Assembly: GCA_043777595.1 (NCBI GenBank)
Contig: JAYWHT010000042.1
Coordinates: 1-14,606 of the forward strand
Direction of reading: 5' to 3'
DNA length: 14,606 bases
From: JAYVJH01 sp043777595
Lineage (GTDB): Bacteria; Bacteroidota; Bacteroidia; Cytophagales; Spirosomataceae
Positions 1-8,267 of the stretch are shown here, in pieces. How positions within the stretch are numbered: the stretch's first letter is position 1; every line of letters starts with the position of its first letter. The position numbers were made by a program, and so were the translations under genes. Under the pieces are notes generated by a model. That model worked only from the letters and a program-made list of their open reading frames with translations. It was not told the origin of the DNA and searched no databases.

Positions 1-1860
1 TGGTACATTCAAGGTAGCGATTGCACCCGAGGCTGTCCAGTTGGCATCGGCCAATGTCATACCTGCTGGCAACGAATCGGTCAGTGCTATTTTTGTAGCT
101 GCTACATCACCCTCGTTTGTTACTGTCAATTTAAACGTAACCACGTCACCTGGCTTAACTGCACCAGTTGTTACCAGTGTTTTGGCCAATGCCAAATCAA
201 AGTTGCCTGGCTGTGTAATAGTAACAGGTGCTTTACTTGCATCGTCTTCACCATTATTGAAGCCGTTGCCCGGTGTGCTGTTTACGTCTTTACGTGGCTT
301 GCCTTTGTCGTCTTTCGCATCTTTTATTTGTGCGAAGTTCGTTAGCGATGTTCCCGTAAATGTGGCATCTATTTTTACCTTAATATCAACGCTTGCTGTG
401 GCTTTCGGTGCCAATGGCCCTGCGATTGGTACATTCAAAGTAGCAATCTGACCAGCGGACGTCCAGTTAGGGTCGGCCAAACTCATACCTGCTGGTAGTG
501 AATCGGTAAGTGCTATGGCTGTTGCGGTTTGTGAGCCTTTATTTGTTACCGTCAATTTAAACGTAACTACATCGCCTGGCTTAACTGCACCAGTTGTTAC
601 CAGTGTTTTGTTAAGTCCTAAGTTAAACAACGTAACGCCTGCATCTAAGGTGAGGTTATCTTTGAGAATACCACCCTTGATTGGATCGAGACTTACCAGT
701 TGAGTAACCCCAGTAGCCGGGTCAGCATCGCTGTCCGAGTCATCTGAGCCTGTATTTGGCTTATTACTTAGATTTAATGAATCTGGCAATGTCAATGGAT
801 CGAACTGTATAAAATACTCCCCTTTGTCCAAACCGCTAAATAAGTATTCACCGTTCGGTCCAGTAAGCATACTCGTGATAATTGAACCTGGTTTACCACC
901 GTTGTTTGTCCACAAAAATACTTTTACCCCTGGTACACCCACTTCACCCACATCTTGAATACCATTGTCGTTTGCATCTATCCATACAAAGTTTCCGATT
1001 GAACCAAGTGGTCTATCTTTGATTTCAATTGGCGCTTTGCTATCGTCATCTTGTCCTTTGTTGAAACCACTATTTGGCTGGCTATCTATGTCAGTTGGGT
1101 TTTTATTACCTTTATCGTCTTCGGTCGATTTTATCTGAGCAAAGTTAGTTAATGTAGTGCCTTTAAAATTAGCATCTATTTTAACCTTTATGTTTATTGA
1201 AATCTTTGCGCCTGCAACCAATGGCCCAGCGATAGCTGTATTCAATGTAGCTACACGACCTGTTGCGTCAGCCGTCCATGCTGCATCGGCGAGTGTCATA
1301 CCTACTGGTAATGAATCTGACAATACAATATTTTTGGCTGTAACTGTGCCTTGGTTTTCTACTTCCAATTTAAAAGTAGCTGTATCGCCCGGCATTACTA
1401 CCCCTGCACTTGTTAGGGTTTTGGTCAATGCCAAGTCAAAAGTCTGTTTAATTGTAACAGGTGCTTTGCTGTCATCGTCTTCGCCTTTATTGAAGCCATT
1501 GCCTGGTGTCGAGTCTTTGTCTTTTACAGTATTTCCTTTGTCGTCTTTGAAACCTTTGATTTGTGCGAAGTTCGTCAAAGTCGTTCCTGCAAAATTAGCA
1601 TCTATCTTTACCTTAATAGTAACGCTTAGTGAATCGCCTGCTGCAAGTGGGCCAGCTATTGGTGTGTTCAATGTTGCTATCTGACCTGCGGCTGTCCACA
1701 ATGGGTCGGCCAATGTCATACCTGCTGGCAATGAATCACTCAATGAAATGGCTGAAGTTGGAAACATTCCTTGATTCTTCACTTTCAAGTTAAACGTTAC
1801 AACGTCGCCTGGTTTTACATCGCCTGTTGTTGCCAGTGTTTTGGTCAATGCCAAATCATA
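1..1860 (-). repeat. Tandem DUF11-like coding modules, interrupted by one SdrD_B-like module
   Basis: The repeat lies inside the large secreted-protein gene. Module 1 covers about 1441-1860, module 2 about 1006-1440, an SdrD_B-like insertion plus linker about 628-1005, module 3 about 202-627, and module 4 begins at 201 and leaves the window. A DUF11 module plus its acidic linker is about 140-145 codons. Modules 3 and 4 are nearly identical in DNA over the stretch encoding TLVTTGAVKPGDVVTFKLTV (a few mismatches per 60 bases). Modules 1 and 2 are clearly diverged. This pattern fits recent duplication or gene conversion between modules 3 and 4. Confidence 0.85.
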
Positions 1861-2997
1861 AACGATTACTGGCGCTGGTATAACGATTATTTCGCAGCAG
1901 CCTGTGGCGGGGCAAGTATTGACGCTTCCAGTAAACGCAAAACGACCTGTACCAGTTACGGTCAAGACACCGTTACTTACGGTTGCACTGTCTGATGGAA
2001 TACCTGTAATTGCTTTTGCGCCAGTGGCCGATAATTTAGACCAAGTGATGTTGGTTATTCCTGTTAGGGGAAGACTAGCAATAAACTCATCGCCTACTTC
2101 CCAGAGTATTGGCACAGAAAAACAGGCCGTACCCATGTCAGCTTCACCAAGTTTGCCATTGCCAGAGTCGCCAGCAAGGTTATTAGTTGTGCTTCCAGCA
2201 ATCGACATAATTTCTGAAATGTTAAAGTGAACACCATCAGAGATTACTTTTCCTGTCAGTGTCAATTTTACTGAACCGCCAGCAGGAATGCTTGGTATGA
2301 CCCAGCTTCCAGCAACAGCATCAAAACTACCCGCTGATACAGAATTGTTGGTTAGAGCTGCACCAGTTGTTGGAAACGTGTTTTTGACTACCACGTTACT
2401 GACGGCAGTCATTCCGTTGTTTTTGACTGTTACATAATAATTGATCGTCCCGCCTATAATAGGCCTGGAGTTGTCCACGCTGTCTTTCAAGACAACGTCG
2501 ACGAATGTCTGGGCTCGGGCAAAAGATGCCAACATCACAGCAAACATCATAACGAATGCTGCCGCCCACCTGATAGGGTTCAACGTATTGCCACGCATCT
2601 TGTCTGACGCTCTGATTGGCACTGTTGAGGATTCGGAAAACTGATACATAAATTTACTCTTTAACTTTGAAACTATTTTATATGGGGCATTCATTGTACT
2701 ATCTAAGGTGTAATGTCGCCATTGAGGCGGCGGTGGCTCTATAACTGGAATTCCGTCATCGATGGCAATCATGGGCTTTGCTAAATGCTCACTCAATGGC
2801 GGCTTCTGAGCCACAAAACTATTTTTTATGAGCAAGTCAGTCTGTGCATTGTCAGACAAAAAGAAGCGCTTTATATTAAGGAGTGTATAATTGAGGAAAG
2901 AACCAAACAAAATATTTCGACCATCAGAAGGGTACCTTGCTGGCTTAATCAATACTGTTTTGTTGCAGTAAGACGTGTCTATAAGTGATGTTTTCAT
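1..2997 (-). CDS. Large secreted modular protein with DUF11-like repeats and an SdrD_B-like domain (C-terminus outside window)
   Basis: The minus strand is open for 999 codons from the ATG at 2997 to the left edge, so the C-terminus is missing. An in-frame TAA lies directly before this ATG. Residues 1-133 are a hydrophilic extension with a PPPPQW stretch. A hydrophobic export segment follows (about 143-160, ending ASFARA before Q163). Residues 163-300 resemble a DUF11-type beta domain (YYVTVKNNGMTAVSNVVVKN), and a C-x4-CC cluster lies at 362-368. DUF11-like modules begin near 380, 520, 791 and 933, with shared motifs DLALTKTL, LSDSLPAGMTLAD, IKVKIDA and TNFAQIK. Residues 665-760 match an SdrD_B (Cna-B-like) domain: GNFVWIDANDNGIQD, then GVPGVKVFLW. 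Acidic linkers of the type GFNKGEDDDSKAP suggest, by analogy only, Ca2+-stabilised joints. The likely role is a cell-surface or matrix protein. Its sorting domain would lie outside the window. Starts at 2694, 2649 or 2598 are alternatives, and 2598 would give an ordinary signal peptide. Confidence 0.88.
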   Translation of the reverse strand, partial: MKTSLIDTSYCNKTVLIKPARYPSDGRNILFGSFLNYTLLNIKRFFLSDNAQTDLLIKNSFVAQKPPLSEHLAKPMIAIDDGIPVIEPPPPQWRHYTLDSTMNAPYKIVSKLKSKFMYQFSESSTVPIRASDKMRGNTLNPIRWAAAFVMMFAVMLASFARAQTFVDVVLKDSVDNSRPIIGGTINYYVTVKNNGMTAVSNVVVKNTFPTTGAALTNNSVSAGSFDAVAGSWVIPSIPAGGSVKLTLTGKVISDGVHFNISEIMSIAGSTTNNLAGDSGNGKLGEADMGTACFSVPILWEVGDEFIASLPLTGITNITWSKLSATGAKAITGIPSDSATVSNGVLTVTGTGRFAFTGSVNTCPATGCCEIIVIPAPVIVYDLALTKTLATTGDVKPGDVVTFNLKVKNQGMFPTSAISLSDSLPAGMTLADPLWTAAGQIATLNTPIAGPLAAGDSLSVTIKVKIDANFAGTTLTNFAQIKGFKDDKGNTVKDKDSTPGNGFNKGEDDDSKAPVTIKQTFDLALTKTLTSAGVVMPGDTATFKLEVENQGTVTAKNIVLSDSLPVGMTLADAAWTADATGRVATLNTAIAGPLVAGAKISINIKVKIDANFKGTTLTNFAQIKSTEDDKGNKNPTDIDSQPNSGFNKGQDDDSKAPIEIKDRPLGSIGNFVWIDANDNGIQDVGEVGVPGVKVFLWTNNGGKPGSIITSMLTGPNGEYLFSGLDKGEYFIQFDPLTLPDSLNLSNKPNTGSDDSDSDADPATGVTQLVSLDPIKGGILKDNLTLDAGVTLFNLGLNKTLVTTGAVKPGDVVTFKLTVTNKGSQTATAIALTDSLPAGMSLADPNWTSAGQIATLNVPIAGPLAPKATASVDIKVKIDATFTGTSLTNFAQIKDAKDDKGKPRKDVNSTPGNGFNNGEDDASKAPVTITQPGNFDLALAKTLVTTGAVKPGDVVTFKLTVTNEGDVAATKIALTDSLPAGMTLADANWTASGAIATLNVP

Positions 2998-3528
2998 TTA
3001 TTTTTTTTGTTTGATTTTAATCTTGTGTAACCGACTTGAACTATTGCCTGTAACTTGCATTTTTGATGAGACCTTTGGCGTCTGTTAAGCAGACCATTCC
3101 GAAGGCTCACAGACTTAGTCCTATACACTCAAAAAGCATCTAAAATTATGCCAAACTTCTTTTTTGTGTAAACATACTAAACAAAATATAAATAATTACC
3201 TGTTTATCAGTATTTTACGATATTTATGAGGAAAAAGACTACATTTGGTTTTATTGCACTTATACAATAAAACATTAAATTAAACATAGATTATGGCGTA
3301 TTTTTGGTATCTACTAAAATCGTGCCAAATACTAAAACAATTTTATTTTTTGGTGTTTTTTTGCCTTATTTTTTGATGATATTTTAGATAGGTTTTGAGC
3401 TGACAGCAATTATGAGATAGAAATTACTCAAAAAAATATTGTTTTTATTGCAAAAAACGATACAGTTATGGGACTAATTTTTTATAAATTAGTCCCATAA
3501 CTGTATCATAAATTTTTATACTATCTTA
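2998..3528. other. AT-rich intergenic spacer with a structured leader candidate
   Basis: This 530-base spacer separates two minus-strand genes. It holds no plausible gene on either strand. The terminator of the upstream gene lies at 3452-3507. The rest is very AT-rich apart from a more GC-rich island at about 3060-3120, which would be the 5' leader of the large secreted-protein gene. That island contains two copies of CAGAC (3090-3094, 3110-3114) that could each pair with GTCTG at 3080-3084. I found no exact TAnnTTTG -7 box here, so the promoter of the secreted-protein gene is not assigned. Confidence 0.5.
3452..3507 (-). terminator. Intrinsic terminator after the TolB-like/barrel gene
   Basis: A perfect 22-bp inverted repeat (arms 3459-3480 and 3486-3507) encloses a 5-base loop. 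On the minus strand the stem begins about 20 bases after the stop codon of the gene ending at 3529. It is followed, after one G, by six T residues (plus-strand A run 3452-3457). Stem, short loop and U-tract together are the classic form of a rho-independent terminator for minus-strand transcription. Confidence 0.88.
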
Positions 3529-6500
3529 CTAAAAGTCGTATCCTAATGTCAGGTAAGCAATGGGCTTCAAGACATCTCCATTGTCAAGCCCCCAAGCGTA
3601 GTCCAATTTGGCATAAGTACCAAATACCATTGTTCTGACACCAGCGCCGTAGCCTATCAAAAATGGATTACGGAAATTATTGACCGTTGCCGTAAAAAAA
3701 TCTTCTCGCACAATTTCGGTATTAAGTGTATTCTTTTTATTGAACAACGGGTTCCTTCCAGACCATGCGGTTCCAATATCCGAGAAGGCTACAAATTGTA
3801 AATTGCGGAAAAAATTAGAGGTAATTGGTCCACGATAAAGGTATTTGATAAGTGGGATTCGTAACTCGGCATTGAACACTATATGGCTTGTACCCGACAT
3901 ACGATTGATATTAAAGCCACGCAAATTATGAGCAAATTCTACAAAGAAAACATCTTTGTTATCAATCGGCAAAAGTGATTGAATGTCCACCCCAAGCAAC
4001 AATGGGTCATTGATCGAACGGCTATCTTTGGCAGATCCTAACCAGTTTTCCATACCACCAACTACACTTTTCTTAGGCGACTCCCCACCAGACTGTGCAT
4101 AAGAAAGTCGAGTAGCGAAGATGATATCTCGGTGTATTTTTTGATAATGACGTAAATCTACCACTAATCTATTAAAGCCTTTTGTGCCATTGATTCCTTT
4201 ATTAAAATCGTATCTGATTTTCATTCGTGAGCCTTCCATCATGTTCATGCCATTGATTTTAGAATTATCAAAAACAAACTCAGCTCTGGCACCCAAATAG
4301 TTGGCCGATGCGTCTGGCGATGATGACAAAGAATTGACATCATAAAACCGTGTACTGGCAAAAAACGGAGATACGGAGACTTTTGTTGATAACGAAAAAG
4401 GATAGGAAGCCGTGGCCGCCAAACGATTAAATTTATACTTTTGCCCTACATTAGACTCGTCAATATACAAACTTCGCCTGTCATAGCGTGCCGTAAAGTC
4501 TATGCGATGGGCGAGGTTACTGTATTCTGTCCAAATGTCTCTATTGCGTAAATCGGCAGACAAAAATACCCCTGCCTTGATGATATGGTTTTCGAGTAGG
4601 TCGTTGATGATAATTGACGGTGCAAAACCAAAACCCCTAACAGGGTCGCCTTTTACCTCTGTTCGTGAGTCGCTAATGATAAACAGCCCTTTGTAGTCGA
4701 TTGGCCCTTTTACGTTAATGACATCTTTACGGCGACTTTTTAGATTACTGCTCGGTATTCTACTTACAGTAGAATTTGCGCTATTTCGCTTTACGGAGTT
4801 AGTTCGGCGGTTCTCAAAGTCCTTTACTACGTCGGCATCGAACTCATAATTGTCGGTATCTATCTCGCCCGAGTCTAACTTCATTCGATTTAGGTTAGCC
4901 ATTTGATTTATCATTTTGGCATCGGCGGCAGGGTTGGCTCGTTGCTCTATTTTATAAACCGGGTTACCTGAAAGGCTTTGCGCCCGAGGCGAGAGCGGTA
5001 GTTCGGGTGTGGTCGAGAGTTGTTTTTGATAGGTTACAAATTCATTACCAGCCTCAATAGAAACCCCCGCAAACACACCCAAGCTTGGCAAATAATCAAA
5101 GTTTCTAATATTTTGGTTAGACCCCGATAGCTGAGTAGTTTGTTTGGTATTGCTGTCGTATCGGTACAGGTTGATGATTCCTTTTAAGTCTGACAAAAAA
5201 TAAAAAGTATTTTCGTTGGCCATAAACGGACTCGTAACATGACCCAAGCCGTCTGCTACTCGCCTAATGACCTGACTACGAGGATTGCCATCGTGATAAA
5301 ACAAATCTAACTTGCCAGTAATGGTTTTGTATGTTCCCTTACCTGCCACAGCTATTGAGTCATTTGTCCGATTTGAAGAAAACACCAATCTACTCGTTGA
5401 GCCGTTCACAAAGTGAGGGTATCGGTCATCATAAAAATCGTTGGTGAGAGCAGCCAGCGAGCCTCTGCCCACACTAAATACATACAAGTCGTTCCGCCCT
5501 TCACGTTCGCCACTCAGTGCAAGGGTTGTGCCGTCGTTAGAAATATCAAAATCGACTACTTGATTCAAATCTCTAATAATTCTTGTCAATCTTAGCTTCG
5601 ACTCACCTTTGTCTGAAACATCAAAAATACGGAGTACGATTTCGTCTTTTTCGTCGGTAATTACCGCAAGGCCACCGTTACGTTGCCAAGCGATGAGAGG
5701 CGTGTGAGCTGAGTAGTTTTTGATTGTGGACTTGTATTTTCCTCTCAAAACCGTTTGATTATTACTGTTATCAGCGCTAACGATTTCGACTTCGTACCGA
5801 TTTCCTTTTGTGCTGGCGATGGCCACAAATTTATTTTCAAGGCTAATTTTTACTCTACTGGCTTTGGGCGACAGGGCCGCCCCTGTTTTGGTTTTCCAGT
5901 CGCCAGATATATTTTTGTAAGATGTACTGGCGGTAGTGGCCATGTCTGCATAAAACGCCCGCCATTCTTTTTGAAAACGGCTGTAAGAAATTTGCAACGG
6001 ACTGGCTACACTTGTTTGCTCGTTTTGAATGATGCGTGTGAGGTTGAGAATAACGGCAATGTTTTCTTTACCGTAATGTTCGGCAATATAGTTCCAAATC
6101 GATTGACCAACGACCGTAGCCTCGGGACCACTGAGTGTTGCTGGTTTTTTGATGTCTCCCCGCAATATGGCATCTCTCATGTAGTCGTCCATTTCTGGAC
6201 TCCAGCCATCGGCAATGTAGGCGGCAATACCGTTCATAAACCAGTCGGGCAATGACAACAAGATAGAGTTTTTGATGGCCTCCTTGATGTTGCCGCCGTA
6301 GAGCATATCAAATACATATAGCCTTGTGATTTCACGCACAAGCTGCGAGCGAAAACTGACCTGGTCGCCAGTAAACGCTATTTCGATTCTTGATTTGGCC
6401 AAATTCATTTCGTTTTCATTCAGTACGCCCAAACTGGCCATACCAACATTGCTCTGTAACAACTCTTGGGGTGAATTATACAAAAATATTTTGATTTGAT

Positions 6501-6768
6501 TGGGCGGTGTATAACTCAAAAGCTCTGTGATTCTATAAAACTCAGACTCGGCATACTGGGCAGTGAGCGTAGCGAGCGGAGTGCCTACGTCGTAGTGATA
6601 GACCTCAAAATTATTTGTTTTCAGCAATTTCCAAGCAAAACGGTGCGGCTGAACACGACTTGCACCAAACTGCTCTTGTGAGGGGGTATTTTGTGCCAAA
6701 CCCAACAGAGGTAAAATAAAAAGTATGTACGGTATTAGTTTTTTCATTTTAAAAACAGATTCAGTCAT
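3529..6768 (-). CDS. TolB-like propeller protein with degenerate peptidase-like domain and outer-membrane barrel
   Basis: The protein has 1079 residues and appears to be exported to the outer membrane. A signal peptide is visible (MKKLIPYILFILPLLGLAQ, residues 8-26). Residues 35-280 resemble the gluzincin (peptidase MA-like) domain found in Bacteroidota TolB-like proteins. The zinc motif is lost: the HExxH position reads R145-E-I-T-R149, and the downstream segment reads LPDWFMNGIAAY with Asn where Glu is expected. Residues about 300-600 carry PD40/WD40-like propeller blades (for example FDISNDGTTLALSG and LVFSSNR). From about 690 to the end the sequence alternates as in a BamA/D15-type beta-barrel and finishes YLTLGYDF, with the terminal Phe typical of barrels. 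The start ATG overlaps the upstream TGA as ATGA, suggesting translational coupling. The Met at residue 8 (6747) is a possible alternative start. The domain reading is by sequence pattern, and the cellular role is unknown. A scaffold or export role is inference. Confidence 0.85.
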   Translation of the reverse strand: MTESVFKMKKLIPYILFILPLLGLAQNTPSQEQFGASRVQPHRFAWKLLKTNNFEVYHYDVGTPLATLTAQYAESEFYRITELLSYTPPNQIKIFLYNSPQELLQSNVGMASLGVLNENEMNLAKSRIEIAFTGDQVSFRSQLVREITRLYVFDMLYGGNIKEAIKNSILLSLPDWFMNGIAAYIADGWSPEMDDYMRDAILRGDIKKPATLSGPEATVVGQSIWNYIAEHYGKENIAVILNLTRIIQNEQTSVASPLQISYSRFQKEWRAFYADMATTASTSYKNISGDWKTKTGAALSPKASRVKISLENKFVAIASTKGNRYEVEIVSADNSNNQTVLRGKYKSTIKNYSAHTPLIAWQRNGGLAVITDEKDEIVLRIFDVSDKGESKLRLTRIIRDLNQVVDFDISNDGTTLALSGEREGRNDLYVFSVGRGSLAALTNDFYDDRYPHFVNGSTSRLVFSSNRTNDSIAVAGKGTYKTITGKLDLFYHDGNPRSQVIRRVADGLGHVTSPFMANENTFYFLSDLKGIINLYRYDSNTKQTTQLSGSNQNIRNFDYLPSLGVFAGVSIEAGNEFVTYQKQLSTTPELPLSPRAQSLSGNPVYKIEQRANPAADAKMINQMANLNRMKLDSGEIDTDNYEFDADVVKDFENRRTNSVKRNSANSTVSRIPSSNLKSRRKDVINVKGPIDYKGLFIISDSRTEVKGDPVRGFGFAPSIIINDLLENHIIKAGVFLSADLRNRDIWTEYSNLAHRIDFTARYDRRSLYIDESNVGQKYKFNRLAATASYPFSLSTKVSVSPFFASTRFYDVNSLSSSPDASANYLGARAEFVFDNSKINGMNMMEGSRMKIRYDFNKGINGTKGFNRLVVDLRHYQKIHRDIIFATRLSYAQSGGESPKKSVVGGMENWLGSAKDSRSINDPLLLGVDIQSLLPIDNKDVFFVEFAHNLRGFNINRMSGTSHIVFNAELRIPLIKYLYRGPITSNFFRNLQFVAFSDIGTAWSGRNPLFNKKNTLNTEIVREDFFTATVNNFRNPFLIGYGAGVRTMVFGTYAKLDYAWGLDNGDVLKPIAYLTLGYDF

Positions 6769-7832
6769 TTCGAGCGAAAATATAACGAAAAATATCGTGA
6801 TATATTAGCTTCGGGGTTGATTTCTTTTCCAAATTCTAAAAAATCAGAAAGTTGACTTGAAAAAAACGGAGCAAGCGTTACTCCTTTTGTACCAAGGCCG
6901 TTAAAAATCGCCACATTGTTATGCTCGGGGTGAACGCCCACAAATGGGCGGCGGTCGTCGGTTGCTGGCCGAACTCCCGCTTGTTGGTCAAGTATTTCGT
7001 AATTTTTTTTGAGTCTTTCTTCTAATTTTTCTTCTAAAAAAACACGGCCTTCGTCCGTAATTTCATCGTCCAATTTGTCCCAAGTATATGTCGAACCTAC
7101 CTTACATAAGCCCGAATCGTTGAGCGGCAAAATCCAAATACCTTGATTGACGATTTCGGTCAGTGTGTAGTCATTGATTTGTATTGTGAGTGTTTGACCT
7201 TTGACAGGATTAAATGGCAACCAGTTAAAAAACGGATTTTGGATTGCCTGAAAACCATCACAAAATACTATTTTTCGATAATTTTTATTTTGATAAACAA
7301 TCCCCTCAGAATTGACTGTGAGGGCATCGTAGTCAAAGTGTGTTTCTTGGTATTGTTCTAATTGAACAAAATGATTTTTGAGTACATTGAGCATCAGCGG
7401 CACGTCCACCCAACCCGACTGAACGATAGAAAGACCATCGAAAGGATTATTGATAAATACCGAAAATTGGGCGTGATTGACAGCCGTTTGGACATAACGA
7501 CCTATGGCTGGTTCGGCGGTTTTGGCCAAATGAAAGTTCTGCTCTTCGATAGACACAAATGGCCGATAGATGTCGGTATTATGTAAAAAATCGGTACCTA
7601 ATTTTGTTTGAATACCCGTGTAAAACTCTTGCATGAACGGAAACAACTCGTCCACGAGCCAGGTTCTGATGAGTTTTTTGCCCGCAAAGGGATTGAACAT
7701 ACCAGCCGCCGCCCGAGACGACGACGGCAGCGCAGCGTTGTTGATAATCTGAACCGAATGGCCCTGCTCTGTGAGTGTCCAAGCAAGCGTGGAGCCTGCT
7801 ATCCCCTGCCCTACTATGAGGTAATCGGTCAT
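6765..7832 (-). CDS. FAD-dependent oxidoreductase, DAO family
   Basis: The protein has 355 residues from the chosen Met. A Rossmann FAD-binding motif lies directly at the N-terminus (DYLIVGQGIAGSTLAWTL, with G8-x-G10-xx-G13). The open frame reaches back to an ATG at 7880, but the extra 16 residues precede the FAD motif and are atypical, so 7832 is preferred. SSSRAAAGMFNPFAGKK (38-54) is the conserved DAO segment after the dinucleotide fold. GVRPATDDRRPFVG and NGLGTKGVTLAPFFSSQL near the end match the C-terminal FAD-contact region of D-amino-acid oxidase, glycine oxidase and MnmC-type enzymes. The expected reaction is flavin-dependent oxidation of an amine or amino acid; the substrate cannot be read from sequence. 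No signal peptide is seen, so it is probably cytoplasmic. Its stop codon overlaps the start of the TolB-like/barrel gene by 4 bases, making a two-gene operon. Confidence 0.85.
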   Translation of the reverse strand: MTDYLIVGQGIAGSTLAWTLTEQGHSVQIINNAALPSSSRAAAGMFNPFAGKKLIRTWLVDELFPFMQEFYTGIQTKLGTDFLHNTDIYRPFVSIEEQNFHLAKTAEPAIGRYVQTAVNHAQFSVFINNPFDGLSIVQSGWVDVPLMLNVLKNHFVQLEQYQETHFDYDALTVNSEGIVYQNKNYRKIVFCDGFQAIQNPFFNWLPFNPVKGQTLTIQINDYTLTEIVNQGIWILPLNDSGLCKVGSTYTWDKLDDEITDEGRVFLEEKLEERLKKNYEILDQQAGVRPATDDRRPFVGVHPEHNNVAIFNGLGTKGVTLAPFFSSQLSDFLEFGKEINPEANISRYFSLYFRSK

Positions 7833-8267
7833 TATGACAAACGGTTTGAGTACAATTAAACTGTTAAATAATGTCGTCAATTATAAAATTACAGACAATA
7901 AATATAAGTAAAGTTCTATACATTTCGTTCATTGACTTACGGTTAAATTTGTTTTGTGAACCATTACAGTTCAATAACTTTACGAGCCAACAGATTTGTT
8001 TAGTTACTTATGTTTGTTTATATACAAAAAAATCATTGAATTATACTACGATTGACTTCCAAAACCTAAAACCAATTTTGGACTGACCGAATACAGAACA
8101 ACACTTACTCTAAAATAGGTCAAGACTTCTGTATGTTCCTTAATAATTACAATTAGTAGTTTTATGATTTAGGACGACTTTAATATTAAATATTCTACTT
8201 TTAGAGTAAAATGCGCCCCTTTTTTGCTTATCAAATCAATATTCAGCATAACCCATTAAAACTTCAA
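7833..8267. other. Divergent intergenic region with inverted repeats
   Basis: This region separates the minus-strand FAD oxidoreductase from the plus-strand Gfo/Idh/MocA gene and must hold both promoters. It is strongly AT-rich. An exact TAnnTTTG match (TAAATTTG, 7944-7951) lies on the plus strand but far upstream of the gene and without a well-placed -33 box, so I do not assign it. An 11-bp inverted repeat, TTACTCTAAAA at 8105-8115 and TTTTAGAGTAA at 8199-8209, flanks an 83-base interval that includes the 12-bp AT palindrome TTTAATATTAAA (8179-8190). A 71-codon open frame here has no protein-like character. Confidence 0.45.

Noticed and set aside
1..1860. Regularly repeated DNA that could suggest a CRISPR array
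   Set aside because: The repeat period is about 420 bases, repeats are diverged and fully coding, and there are no short spacers.
41..2230. Plus-strand open frames encoding similar repeated peptides (for example NLNVTTSPGLTAPVVTSV)
   Set aside because: They are antisense readings of the DUF11-like repeats. The minus strand is continuously open for 999 codons with recognisable domains and a signal segment.
3459..3507. The perfect 22-bp palindrome as a mobile-element end or attachment site
   Set aside because: Its position just after a stop codon, short loop and following T6 tract explain it as an intrinsic terminator. No second copy is seen in the window.
7579..7859. Overlapping short frames on both strands at the start of the FAD oxidoreductase
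   Set aside because: They lie over the FAD-binding region of a well-supported gene and have no features of their own.
7871..8086. 71-codon plus-strand open frame in the divergent spacer
   Set aside because: Its composition follows the AT-rich spacer, it shows no domain or signal features, and it ends in non-coding DNA.
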